From: Cryptomeria japonica
Taxonomy: Eukaryota; Streptophyta; Pinopsida; Cupressales; Cupressaceae
DNA: 64,000 nt
Reading direction: 5' to 3'
Assembly: GCF_030272615.1 (NCBI RefSeq)
Contig: NC_081406.1
Location: 241,365,718-241,429,717, forward strand
Part shown: piece by piece, positions 33,390 to 44,413 of the stretch
Position numbering within the stretch: position 1 is the first letter of the stretch
How the letters are laid out: each line of letters opens with the position of its first letter
The notes under the pieces: generated by a model
Databases searched by the model: none
The model's input: only the letters and a program-made list of their open reading frames with translations
What the model was told of the DNA's origin: nothing
Program-made: the position numbers and the translations under genes

Positions 33390-35525
33390 GATGCTAGGTC
33401 ATTTTATCATTGCAAATTGGAAGATTTGGGTATGGCTGCTATTTTTTATCAGTGTAGAGTTTTGTGTGATAAAAATGGTATTTTGAAGGAACGGTTCAAA
33501 AGGGTTCCCAAGAAAGGGTTTCATCATGCCCTGAATTTCATTGATGATTTTGAGGATGAACTTTTTAGATACATTCTTAGCAGGATTCATGACCAGTTCA
33601 TGTGGCTCGACCGACCACATAAGATTTCTAAGGAAGCTATTCATGCAGTCACAAGATTTTGTGCCATTGGTGAGGCTCCTTTACTTAGATCTATTCCTAA
33701 GAATGATGTAGAAAAATTAACAAGATTTGAATGTGATGGAAGACAAATGATAGTAAACAATATCAACGATCCGACAATGAAATATGCCTCAATGGTTATC
33801 AATTACCGGATTTACTACTCTAGCAGGATGAATAACATACCTGTTGCTGCTATTCACATTGTCCACCAGATTATAAAAGAGGATGTTGATTATGACTTGT
33901 CAGAGGCATTAAGGAGTCAACTTATGTTGAACCTAGAATCCATTAAGAAGGATAAGAGGATAAGGTTTAAATTTGGTCAATTGATTCTTAGTCTATTCTT
34001 TTATTTTTCAAAATTATTTCCCCGGTATTGGTGATATTCAATGGATAGATGACACTCTAACATTGGTGCAAATGAAGAATGACATAAGGATGCTTGCAAA
34101 TGATTTTGCCAAGATTGCATGGGGATATTTCAAGGACTTTCAGAAGAAAATTTATGCAAGGGAAATGATACCGACAGAGGTTGTCAACCAATATGAAAAT
34201 ACTATTTTCTTTATGGTTGATACTGATACTTTCATGACAGAGGCATCTGATCCTTGGACTACATGGGATATGAAGTAGACAAGGATCTTCTGATTGCATA
34301 TGCTGATCATTTTATTTCCCAACTAATAGATACAACAGCAGAAAGGTTTGGCACTTACAAGGAGAAATCCCTTCAAGTGCATTTTGAACTTCAAAAAGAG
34401 GTAATAGCTAAGAAATTTAGAAAGGAGGTTGAAGCTTTTTCTGAGCAAGAAGGATTTACAAAGGAGCAGATTGCTGAAGCAAGAGAAAATCATGCTTCTC
34501 AATAGGCCTAAACATCAAGTGCACCAATCGGTACCTCCACTGGTGTGAAAACTAGAGCTGGAAAGGAGAAAGGTGCAAAGAAAGATAAATATGTAGAAGC
34601 CAGGAAAGAGAAACCGATAGAAAATAATAAGGAGAAAGCATCAAAGATTTAGTTATAGAGAAAAAGGAATATTGTTGATCTACTTGCAGCACCAGTTAAG
34701 ACTAGTAAAAGAAAGAAGCAACAAGCTCAAAAACCAACACCAATAGATATTGATGATGAAGCAATTGAATATGAAGGAGAGAAGAAAGCCCTAAGGGCTA
34801 GTGGCAAAAGATCAAAAGTGGTTGGAAAATTAACTATGAAATATCCTAAGAAATTGGTAACATTGCAAGACATTTTTAAGAAAATTATCCAGTCTATTAA
34901 AAATTATGGAGTATATAAAGGGTTAAATTCATTGTTTAATCAATTAAATGAAAAAGAACAAAGATAAATTGAAGATAATGTGGTGTATAGTATGAATAAG
35001 TACAACAAGGCCCTAATTGAATTACAAGGGCAAATCCCTAATTATTTGTATAATTTAATTGATGCTAGATGGAAAGCTTCCATAAAACAAGATAGGGAAT
35101 ACATTAAATTTGTTTTGAAAACCTTGCGACCTGAAGACACAAAGGAAGAATTGGATGAGATTTTAGCCAAGGAAAAATCTTCATTCAGATCAAAGAAGAG
35201 GCTGACAAGAATATTGATTGGTGAAACACAATCACTCCATGAGGAGAGTGAGCAAATTTTGAAGAGAGTACTGGGTTTGATTTCAGATGAGGAAGAAGAT
35301 GAGGAAGAGCAACCGAAGAAGTTAAAAGAAGAAGATCTTCCTGATAATATTGACATTAATGATTTCCCACCTGGTAATATTTTCATGGAAGATGATTTAG
35401 TAGATGATCAACTAGTGAACACACAGGCTGAACTAGTGATTATACCTGATGATGATGGTACCAATAATGGTAATGATGATATTGATGCTATTGATAATAT
35501 AGATGTGCATGATGTTGATGTTTAG
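33390..35525 (+). pseudogene. ORF2 of two-ORF element, main part (~710 codons)
   Basis: Function unknown. It continues 27408-27539 in frame. Region A (33390-34050) reads CRVLCDKNGILKERF, IHDQFMWLDRPHKISKEAIHAVTR, split here at RPH, ALRSQLMLNLESIKKDKR and FGQLILSLFFYF; the minus copy has the same blocks (YRTMICDENGNIK, GEFFWLDSSHKITKEAV, WLKDELIDNLKK, FGNLLICLMLYITK). A shift at about 34020 (extra C before CGGTATTGG) and another near 34275 break it. Then come VNQYENTIFFMV, a Lys-rich region (KKQQAQKPTPIDID), and region C from 34980, LIELQGQIPNYLYNLIDARW, paralleling MEIVDEIPNDLYRRLEARR of the minus copy. It ends in an Asp/Glu-rich tail (EEEDEEEQPKK, then DDDGTNNGNDDIDAID). No polymerase, protease or integrase motif appears. 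Confidence 0.75.
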
Positions 35526-35636
35526 ATTTTTGAGAAACACGAATAGGAACAGGGACAGGAAGAAAAGAAAGATGAAGAGCCACTGGTAGATACTCAAACT
35601 ATTCATACTCAACCACCACTGGTAAAGGCCAGTAAT
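35526..35636 (+). other. Tail of ORF2, cut by LTR insertion
   Basis: Glu/Pro/Thr-type coding remains (EEPLVDTQTIHTQPPLV) continue in frame after the TAG at 35523 and stop abruptly at the LTR start. The remainder of this element, including its 3' LTR, is not found in plus orientation. Confidence 0.6.
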
Positions 35637-36849
35637 TGTAGTGTCGTAAAATTGCAACCCTAGCAATTTTAGACCATATTGGGGTCCTCACGCATGTGAG
35701 ATCAAATTCCTAGGCATGATCAGAGACCAGAGATTGCTCAACCCTAAAAACTACTTCTCCTCTTGCCTCTGCACTACCTTGTATGCACTCTTCCCTAGAG
35801 AAAAGGGAAGGATAGGGTCATCGAACCCCTTTCCTCCCTAGGATAGGGGCATGGCACCCTTTTCCTCTAAGGATAGGGGATGGTTCCCTTGTCCCTACCC
35901 TATTTTAGGGCAGGACCCTTTCCTGAGTCTGCATTGTAGGTTGTGCATTGGGTGGGAAACCTCTATCGATGTCGGCCCATGACAAAAATCATCTCCATTA
36001 ACCCTAATTGTTGAGTATAAATGTTGCATTTTCCGTGTCATTTGCAAAACAAAAAGTGTCCATAAGTTTATGTGATCACGCATTCAAGCATCCCTTTCAA
36101 GCATTAAGCATCTCAAATCTTTCTTCAAGGGTAGGTGTTGCATTCAAGTCAAGGATTAAATCATTGAAGAGAAGGTCCATTTCAACATTCAACATCATTC
36201 AAGAAATTCTATCAACATTTCTATTTGCAACCTCCCTTAAGGTGATTTATAATTCTGTCTTTCATTTACATTTACTTGCAAGTACTTTCTTTCATTACTT
36301 GGTTAATTCCAAAACTAGGGTTTGACTTGAAAGCAAACCCCCAATCCCAACCATGTTTCCTCTCTTTTTTGTGTGTAGGTTGAAGGTGTGTAGCTGTACT
36401 TTCAAATTTGGACTCCATTTGCAGAGGCAAAAAAAACCCTTTTCATTTCATGGATTTTTCGGAGGACCGTGTACATTCCCGTCACGGTCCAGGCAATGTT
36501 TTCTCAAATTCGGAGGGCGACTTTGTCTCAACATTTTATTGCCAGATCCAAGTGCAAAGCTTCATCCCATATCCTGTTTTTGAGTTATAATCACTTCTTT
36601 GTCACTTATGCACAGTTGGTTTCAATACACAATCCAATCAATTCATTTCCATTAAAAGAAGAGGGGATCAATTCATCACTCTCATTCAGAATTCAATCTT
36701 CTTCCTTGGAGGTTGAATCTAGTGAATTCTTCCTCTCCTCTTCCAATGTAATGGGTGAAAAGTGTTTGAAGGGAAATTCGTAGTGAAAGAGAGCGAAAGG
36801 GTAGCTTTCCTCTTGATCTCTCTTTCACATCATCTTTTCCACCATTAAA
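35637..36849 (+). mobile_element. LTR of the gag-only family (1213 bp), plus strand
   Basis: It starts TGTAGTGTCGTAAAATTG and ends TTTTCCACCATTAAA, one change from the CA end of its relatives at 8026-9156 and 19606-20722. It inserted into the ORF2 tail of the two-ORF element. A primer-site-like motif and 140 bp of leader follow, so it is a 5' LTR whose element is otherwise missing. GGACCGTG (36464) and CACGGTCC (36483) form a perfect 8-bp stem. Confidence 0.85.
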
Positions 36850-37008
36850 TTTTGGTGAACCCGACATCTTGCATGCTTTCCTTTGAACAAAATTGCATAT
36901 TTTTCATTTACAAGTTTACAGTTTCTACAAACTTAGTGGTTAAATCATTTAAAACCCTAGTTTTTAAATTGGAATTGAACTTGTGATTTGTAAAAAATTG
37001 CTTGTTGT
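36850..37008 (+). mobile_element. Primer-site-like motif and truncated leader
   Basis: TTTTGGTGAACCCGACATC follows the LTR, then a leader matching that of the minus element (7740-8007) with AAAACCCTAGTTTTTAAAT and ATTGCTTG. Similarity stops near 37008. No gag-like ORF is present. Confidence 0.7.
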
Positions 37009-38047
37009 TATTGATGAGCCTATATAATGGCTCCATCTTGATAGATTTTTGATGCAATACTCCTGCCTAGGTCTTATGATTAGATGAAATTTGGATTATA
37101 ACTCTTGTAAGTTGATATGTTTTAAGTGTTTCTGAACTAGTATAACTTATACCTAAAGATGTCATGTAATGATCTATCTATGCAAATATCTGAAAATAAT
37201 TATTAATATGGTTTGCATTATGTCATGTTAGCATTAGCATATACACATGTTTGGTGTGCATTAATAGCATGATGCAGGGTCAGCAAAGGCAAAGTAAGGA
37301 CAAATGGCGGTTCAAAAGATCATCAAATACATAACCGCAACACAGACCCAGCCAAAGAAATGCAGTAATGATCAAAACCACTTGATCGGTTCTTCAGTAG
37401 ATTGATTTATAAACATTTACAACTGTTCTTAGTGGAGCTTATATCTAGGAGGCTAGTCATGCTATATTTTCTTAGCTGCAGGACAGACGTTGTTCTGTTA
37501 TCTTACGCTCACTTCTTCTCTTGTTAATAAATCATGTTCACCTATTCCGTAGGAATGTGGTTGACCAGTTAGAAGTTTGTTATAAGTTTTCCTATAAATA
37601 AAGGGATCTTTCTCCTCTCAGGGATAGCAAAGAACACCCATAGTATCTTGTAATACATAGTCTTTTGGTATTGTTTTATGTATTTTTTAGTCAAGATGAA
37701 ATAAAGAGATCAATGTAATTTTGGATAATTAGATAATTGTAATCTGAAGTTCTTGAGATACTCACTCAAGGGGGCCCACTTGGTGAGTAATGTTTTGTAT
37801 GTTTCAATTAGTTTTATAATTATGTAGCAGTTGTTTCTATAGTTGTCTGTTCCTACGGCCATAGGAAACAGTTCCTGTGTGTGTTCCTGCAGTCACAACA
37901 GTAGAGTAGTTCCTGTTGCTCTCTAGAACTTTATCATTTAACAGTAGTTTTTTAAAGTAATTTCCAATTGTAAGATTAAAGTATTAATTCATTTAAGATT
38001 CTGTGTGTTTACTTTAAGAAGAATTCCCTTTTCTATAATCATAAAAG
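37009..38047 (+). mobile_element. Divergent gypsy-LTR-like segment, plus strand
   Basis: The stretch has a TATA-like CCTATAAATAAAG at about 37590. About 170 bp later it has ACTCACTCAAGGGGGCC followed by CACTTGGTGAGTAAT, the reverse-oriented match of the stem-loop in the Athila-like LTRs (39467-39501). GTTCCTGCAGTCACAACAG and repeated GTTCCTG words also match those LTRs, where CTGCAGGAAC words abound. The ends are not resolved. It is probably a solo LTR of a related family. Confidence 0.5.
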
Positions 38048-38837
38048 TGTTAGGATTCCCAAAGATATTGAGAGGGGGGTGAATCAGTATCTGACCGGTA
38101 AGATAATTTTCTTGACTTATAACATGAAAAGAATATCAAAACTGTGTACCGGTAAACCAAAAATAATGCAATAAATAAGAATATCAACCACAACATAAAA
38201 GATACACCATAACACAATATTTTAATGAGGAAACCCGATGTGGGAAAAACCTCAGTGGGATTTGTGACCCACAATATTCACTTATTGGCCAATAAGGGAA
38301 TATTACTGTTTACAATAGGGGCCTGCACATGCAGGAAGGCCAAGTGCCTAGAGCTCACTGCTCAGTTACAAAAGAAGTCACACTGACTTACAAAATTAGA
38401 TTATACAAATCCAATGTCTTGTACTACTTCAGATCAACATTTACTATGCTAGTTTCAGTACTGATTTAAGCTCTGCAATATACATAAACCCTTATCCTAA
38501 TAGTTCACACATTAGGTCTGCTATATTCTTTTTTCATACATCACTTCATATAAATGATCTACAATGATCTCATACATATATGAGTCATATTACAATCCAC
38601 CATGTTGGCTTTACAAAAGATTTTATAATTAATTAAAAAATACATTTATACAAAATTCATGTTGGCCATGTTGCCGGTAATCTTCTTTTTTGGTGTCGGT
38701 GATCTGTGTTCCAGTGCAGAGTCTGTCGGTGTCGGTGCCTATGTCATCTTGCCGGTATCACATGATTGTTAGGTTGCCATCAATGACAATACCTTCAATC
38801 ACCTACAACTTCTCATTGGAGTGTGCATTTGCCAACA
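38048..38837 (-). mobile_element. Copia-type 3' LTR (790 bp), minus strand
   Basis: On the minus strand it starts TGTTGGCAAATGCACAC and ends GGGAATCCTAACA, with GATTCACCCCCCTCTCA near its end, as in other Copia-type LTRs of this window. A polypurine tract lies just upstream on the minus strand, so it is a 3' LTR. It is shorter than and clearly diverged from the LTR at 24374-25600. By layout it would be the 3' LTR of the two-ORF element at 57789-64000, now separated from it by the gypsy insertion; that link is an inference. Confidence 0.75.
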
Positions 38838-39045
38838 ATCTCCCCCTTTGGCATTGATGGCAACACTCATGAGAAAAATAAAAAAGTGTCCAAAATGATG
38901 TCCAAAAAGAATCTGCCAAAACTGTCTTACCAAAACTGTGTGCCCAAAAATGTATGCTCCCACTGAGCTGATGATGTCTTGTTCTGATCATTTTTCTCAT
39001 CGCACTACTCCCCCTTTGATATCAATGACAAAGGTTGTCATTCAA
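38838..39045 (-). mobile_element. 3' internal end and polypurine tract of the minus two-ORF element
   Basis: On the minus strand CAAAGGGGGAGAT (38838-38850) is the polypurine tract beside the LTR. A second copy of the same theme, ATCAAAGGGGGAG, lies at about 39008-39019. CATCAATGCC and CATTGATATC precede them, the usual non-coding 3' end of Copia-type elements here (compare 54890-54919). The segment is cut by the gypsy LTR near 39046. Confidence 0.7.
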
Positions 39046-40297
39046 TGTCAGTGGAGTGTATAATAATAATACCTCTAATTGAAATTTCAATCCAAAGTTT
39101 GGACATTCATATGGTACAGTTTACTATTCTCATGGTTGGTGTTCATTTAGTTGTCAATCCAGGAACGTAAAACTTGAAATGGGTATGCAATATATATGCA
39201 CTAAGCTCCTTAAATGATTATTCTGGATTACTGCAGTGACTAACATTATGCAAAAAGGAAAGGTAGGAATGGAAATCATACAAGGCTAAATGAAAGCTTC
39301 ACAAAACACTGCTGAAATGATCTAATGAAAATAACAGAAATCACATCGTTCTATCTTGGCTGCAGGAACAGTCAATGGATCTATTTCCAGTGGCTGTAGG
39401 AACAATCCAATCATGAACTTCTACTGCAACTAAGTAAAAACTAACTTCAATGATCTTAAACATAGGATCACTCACCAAGTGGGCCCCCTTGGATGAGTGA
39501 TATCAAACTCTCAGCAAAGAACTATTAATAGATCAGAACAACATATTCTTATTCATTTCTTCCTGAAAAATGATTTTGTATTCTAAAAGAGAAAAATTCA
39601 GAATGCTTGACAAAACTCTACTCAATTCCTTTCCATTTTGTCTAGCTCTCAGAAAGAAGGAAGAGATTATTATAAAGAAAATATCAACTGCAATGGACAA
39701 CCCCAATTACGCCCAGAAGAAGAGGTGGATAATTGTCAGATGAAGGAAATAACTGAGAGCTTGGCTACAGGAACTGTGGATCTGAAACCGAACCACAGTC
39801 TTTGCATTGCAAAGTGATGTTTTGTGAATTCAATATACACCAGAGTTAAACTCCCATGGTGAAGTACAACTTCTTTGATTATGCCATACATTGTGCTTGC
39901 TTGAATCTCCTTCAGTTTGACCTCTAGCTATCTGAACATGATTCTCTAGTCCTTAGGCATGAAAGAAAATCATCCACTGCAGCATCAATTATTATCTGCA
40001 CTAAAACAAAAATAACATACAAGGACATGCATATGTATCTTACTTAATTAATACCTTCATTAACTCACATATGACATTATCCTAAATAATCCGCATATCA
40101 CAGGGACAAATCATTTGGCTACAGGAATAAATTGGCATGGCTACAGGAACTAACCGACAAAGTTCTAACATGATTTCTTAAGTTCAGTTTTAAAACATGG
40201 ATTACATATATTCAATTCACAATACTTTACTATTACAATGCAACCCAAAAGATACCAAAAACCTAAGAGTCCTAATAAAAAACATGTTAAAGCATCG
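39046..40297 (-). mobile_element. 3' LTR of Athila-like gypsy element (about 1252 bp)
   Basis: It matches the right-hand LTR (48876-48905 plus 56528-57788) over almost its full length: AATAATACCTCTAATTGAA at one end and AACATGTTAAAGCATC at the other. The outermost 15-20 bp at the left end are altered, so the exact left boundary and any target duplication are unclear. The right end reads GCATCG where the partner has GCATCA. A polypurine tract follows at 40301. It contains the conserved stem-loop at 39467-39501 and repeated GGCTACAGGAAC words. Confidence 0.88.
39467..39501. repeat. Conserved stem-loop in gypsy LTR
   Basis: ATCACTCACCAAG, loop TGGGCCCC, then CTTGGATGAGTGAT: 13 base pairs with one bulged base. 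The partner LTR has the same structure at 56959-56993, and a diverged reverse-oriented version lies at about 37758-37792. Confidence 0.8.
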
Positions 40298-40300
40298 ACT

Positions 40301-40320
40301 ATGCCCCCCAAATTTAAGGG
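40301..40320 (-). promoter_or_regulatory. Polypurine tract of the Athila-like element
   Basis: On the minus strand the sequence AAATTTGGGGGGCAT lies four to five bases before the LTR start. It fixes the orientation of the element as minus. Confidence 0.75.
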
Positions 40321-40793
40321 TTTGTTGCTCTTGCAGCAAAAGGAAATTTTTTTATTTTTGCTGAAACTCTAAAATCACCAACAGTGTCCTGTTTGGTTCC
40401 CTTGGAAGGCAAATTCTAATAAAATCCTTTCATTTTCTCCAACCTGGACCATCTAGCTGTTTCTTCCACAACTGCATCATAATTCTATTTTGTTGGTTGG
40501 CATGCCAAAAGTGGCCACATAAGGATCGAAGGCTGAAAGATTAATGGCAACCAGTTATTTGATTTCTCCCTGCCTAGTTGTATGTATCTGGAGGCTCTCT
40601 GTATAACTGCATGAAAATTTTGTAATGAGTAAGGTTCTCCCAATTTTAAATGATCTCATAGATGATTCCAACATTGAGTTAGCCCTTCTAGTGCAATTGT
40701 CCTGTGGGTCTGAACCAATTGCTCATATGCTTGATAGACTTCCTCTCTCATTGGAAGTACTATCTTACTAACATCATCTCTTATTAGCAACTT

Positions 40794-42673
40794 TTACCAA
40801 TCATAATAAAGAACCCTGGGTGCTTCTGATTCCCTCCTCAATGGCAATGGATAGTCAAGTTCCAATTTTTCAAACTCCCTGGCTTGTGGTCTTATAATCA
40901 TCTCATTTTGGATCCACGACATTAGAGCTCTGAGATGGATATCCCCAATGTACAACAAAGGATTCCATTCTCTATCTTGGGGTACAACATAGTTATGTAA
41001 ATATAATTCACATAACAAATTCCTTATAGCATGTGGGGAGGTTTGATAAGCATGATAGAATTTCTCAGGTGTTTCCAAGGATGGATTAAGGTCCCCAACA
41101 ATACGGTTTAGTCTAAAATTCAGATACTGCTCTTTCAAATGTACTGCATAAATTCTTGGGGGTGCCCTACACTGCATTATCTCAGGAACCATACCATAAA
41201 TCTCTTCTACCTTAGCTTCCAATTCTTTAATTCTATTATCTTTCTTTTCAATCTCTTTTTGCTGCTTATTAATTATCCTTTGAAACCTATCCTTCTCTAT
41301 TTCCCATTGCCTAAAAAATGTTAAAGCAATTGATAAACTAGTTAGGGATGAAGGAGGTCTAATAGGTCCTACCTTAGACCGTGGGATTTCTTCAACAAAC
41401 TCCTCATTCTGAGTTGACATATCTCCCACATTTTCTTCAGGTTGTTGTAGAACATCATCAACAAACTCTTCACATTGCAATTCCACTGAAGCAAGATTTG
41501 CTAGCTTATCCATTACAACTTCTTCCTGAATTTCTTCTTGGATTTCTTCCTCTACAAGGTTTTCTTGCATTTCCACTTCCATAGGGTTTTCTTGCATTTC
41601 CTTCTCTGTAGCATCTTCTTCTTTCGAAGTTTCTACTGCAATAACCTTTGTTGGATAAATCATAGATTGAGTTTTTTGTGTCCTCCTTCTTGTTTTCCTT
41701 GCATACACTTTTGAAACAAATGCAAGAGTTTTTGTTTTTGTTTGACACCTCTTGGCTACAGGAGGAATATGCACTTCCTATGATCAGATAAAAAATTCTT
41801 CATCTAATTCATCATTTTCCAATTCTTTTCCTTCCCTTTGCAAAACATGTGAATCTATTTGAAGAGAGGTAGAGCATTGTCCTTCGATTGACCCTGCTTC
41901 AATATTTCCTTTCACAATAATTGCGGCTCCTTCAGTAACTAGCAAACCCTCATCTTCTCCAGAAAGATCTTTTGCAACAATCTCTTCTTAAGCCGGTGGA
42001 TTATTTTCAATAGGGGCTTCATCAACCCTAAATTGTAGAATATCCTCAAACACACCCCATTCCATTTGTGAAACATTTTTCAAGGACCGTTGTACAAGCA
42101 ACTTCACCAGTCCATGATGGCTAACAGAGCGACTTCCATAATTTTCAGTCTCCTTAGCACTTATAGAAATGAGATGATACAAGAAATTTGGGACATTAAC
42201 TCGCCGATCATGACGCAGATGACTAAGTAACTTGAAATGAGGTGAATGTAGATTTGAATACCGTCTTTCACATGAAATATATTTCATAATATATAGAGCT
42301 ACCTGAGGCCAATTTGCTGGCGAAGAAACCCTTCTAGTCCCTTGTCTATCCACTATTAAGGGTCTGTCAGTAGAAATTGTGAACTCTGCCCTGGTACTCC
42401 TTGCATCCTTTGATTCTGGAAAGAGTTCTCCTTTGTGCAGCAACCCTGTGACCTCTACAATTCACTGCTCCATAGCAATTACCCTCAACCCTTTAACTGT
42501 AGCTTCTCTTCATCAAAGGAATGCATAAATTCTGCAGCTATTTCATCGTTGAAATCCCTAATTTTCAAGAAATAATCCAGCCAGCCATGGTTTTGGAAAT
42601 AATGCACATAGACAACATCCTGCAACAACCCTTCATGGACCGTTGGTTCATGGCGAATTAAATCACCACCCAT
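40794..42673 (-). pseudogene. Extra ORF downstream of pol in the Athila-like element
   Basis: One broken gene of roughly 625 codons in the position of the env-like ORF of Athila elements. The start at 42673 (MGGDLIRHEPTVHEG) is followed by GWLDYFLKIRDFNDE, a one-base shift near 42480, then VEVTGLLHKGELF, NWPQVALYIMKYIS and NVPNFLYHLISISAKE. This has the order of the ORF2 core at 62.1-62.9 kb (AVKAVTGLP, then FGNLLICLMLYITK). An acidic linker (EEEIQEEIQEEVVMD) and a coiled coil (KQQKEIEKKDNRIKELEAKV) follow, then a conserved-looking C-terminal part ending VLYYDW. Stops interrupt it at about 42455, 41988 and 41780. No signal peptide or membrane segment is visible, so it does not look like an envelope protein. 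Confidence 0.65.
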
Positions 42674-43320
42674 CTTTTACTCTAATAATTCTACAGCTTC
42701 ACCAAAATGTTTGACAGTTTCACAAAAACTAAAATCTACATATCTTAATTTTGGCAACAGACTTTATTATTCACTCGCGTGAAATAATAATCATCATAAG
42801 TAATGTTAGTTAGGAAATCAATTCAGGATATCAAAAAAACTGATAATAAATCTTATTAGGAAAAAGGACCATCAAGTACCCCCCCAAATTAACCTAGCAT
42901 GTGTCCACACAGGCTGACGAGATTTTGGGTTTGGAGCGGATTTAAACAGGATAAAAATCATAATGAACTAATAAATGCATAATTAAAATAAAGTACAATA
43001 TAAATGTACTTGCAATTGGGCGAAAATGATGGCGAAATAAAATGAAGTGATAGGTAAGAAAGTGGGATGGAATGTAGTGGATGGAACTTTATGTACGGAG
43101 AACAATATTCCCATGGAAATATTTTATTATGATACGGTGAATAAGTTCACTGCAGAGGCTACAGGAACATCACCTTTATCAACATCCTCAAGTGCAACAG
43201 GAAGCTCATGAATTGATACCGAATCATTGGCAGTTTTGCTGCAGAAACTTTACCATTTGCTGCAAGAACTTGTATTTCATTTTGGGGAGCAAACTACTGC
43301 AGGAACTCTTCTCTAATAGC
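42674..43320 (-). other. Spacer between integrase and the extra ORF
   Basis: About 650 bp without coding motif. It contains several TGCAGCAAA and CAGGAACT words like those of the LTRs. Confidence 0.55.
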
Positions 43321-43324
43321 TGGC

Positions 43325-44410
43325 TTGTGATAAAGTCGTAATCGATGTCCATTTACTAAGAGTTTAAATTGAACAGGATCTATTGTGGACAATTGGACTG
43401 CTCCATTCTGAAAAACTTCTTCTATCTCATAAGGACCCAACCACCTTGTTTGGAGTTTTCCCATAGCATCCTTATATCTGAAATCATACAGGAGTGCCTA
43501 GTCACCAACTTCAAATTTCTTTTCTTTGATATATTTATCATGTCATCTGGCTCTTTGGTTTTGAATCAATTCTGTATGTTGAACAACTATCTTTCTCCAT
43601 TCATCAAGAGCATTTAACTGCTGAATCTGTTCCTTCTGTACATCAGACAATGTCATATTCAGTTGTAGAGTTGTTCTCAAGGTTATATGCTCAAATTCAA
43701 TAGGCATCATTGTTGTTTTGCCATAAACCATCTCAAAAGGTGTGAATCCAATTGGTGTTTTCCATGTTGTTCTATATGCCCAAATTGCCTCTAAAAGCCA
43801 ATGAGACCAATCTTTCTTATGGATAGACATTGTTTTGGTAAGAATAGCTTCAAGCTCTCTATTGGTAACTTCTACTTGGCCATTAGATTGTAGATGATAT
43901 GGGGTAGATTTCTTATGTCTTATATTGTATTCATTGACCAAATCTTTTATCAATGTTGATGTAAATTGAGGTCTCTGATCTGAGATAATTTCCCTTGGTA
44001 CTCTATACCTTGTAAATATTTCTTCATAGAAACTCAACCACCTTATTATCTCTTGCATGTTGCATAGCTCTAGCTTCTACCCATTTTGTCACATAGTTTG
44101 TACATACTAAGATATAAGATTTGCCATTAGAAGGTGGATCAATGGGGCCAAAAAAATCTAATCCCAACTTGTCAAATGGTGTAGCAGATATTTGAGGATA
44201 TAGTGGCATCTCATCTGATTTTGTAGGTCTTCCCATTCACTAACATTTGTCACACTTCCTTGTGTACTGAGCTGCATCCTTGTGTAATGTAGGCCTATAG
44301 TAACCGGTATTGAGTATTTTCAGTGCTGTCCTTTTGGCAAGAAAATGACCTCCACATGGCTCATCATGGCATGCATGCAAGATTTCATATGTTTCATCCT
44401 CTCTGACACA
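43325..44410 (-). pseudogene. Integrase of the Athila-like gypsy element
   Basis: In order on the minus strand: HHCC zinc region (HACHDEPCGGHFLA, CDKC, 44410-44240); GLDFFGPIDPP with the first Asp and VCTNYVTKWVEA; a one-base shift near 44040 (two overlapping frames end and start here); REIISDQRPQF with the second Asp; SNGQVEVTNRE with the catalytic Glu; FEMVYGKTTMMPIE; and a C-terminal domain with TRWLGPYEI (GPY/F motif) down to about 43325. The shift and a few stops inactivate it. Confidence 0.93.
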
Positions 44411-44413
44411 TCT

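Noticed and set aside
38048-38837. Considered as an LTR of the same family as 24374-25600
   Set aside because: Only the ends and general composition agree; length (790 against 1227 bp) and body differ, so it is called a related family.
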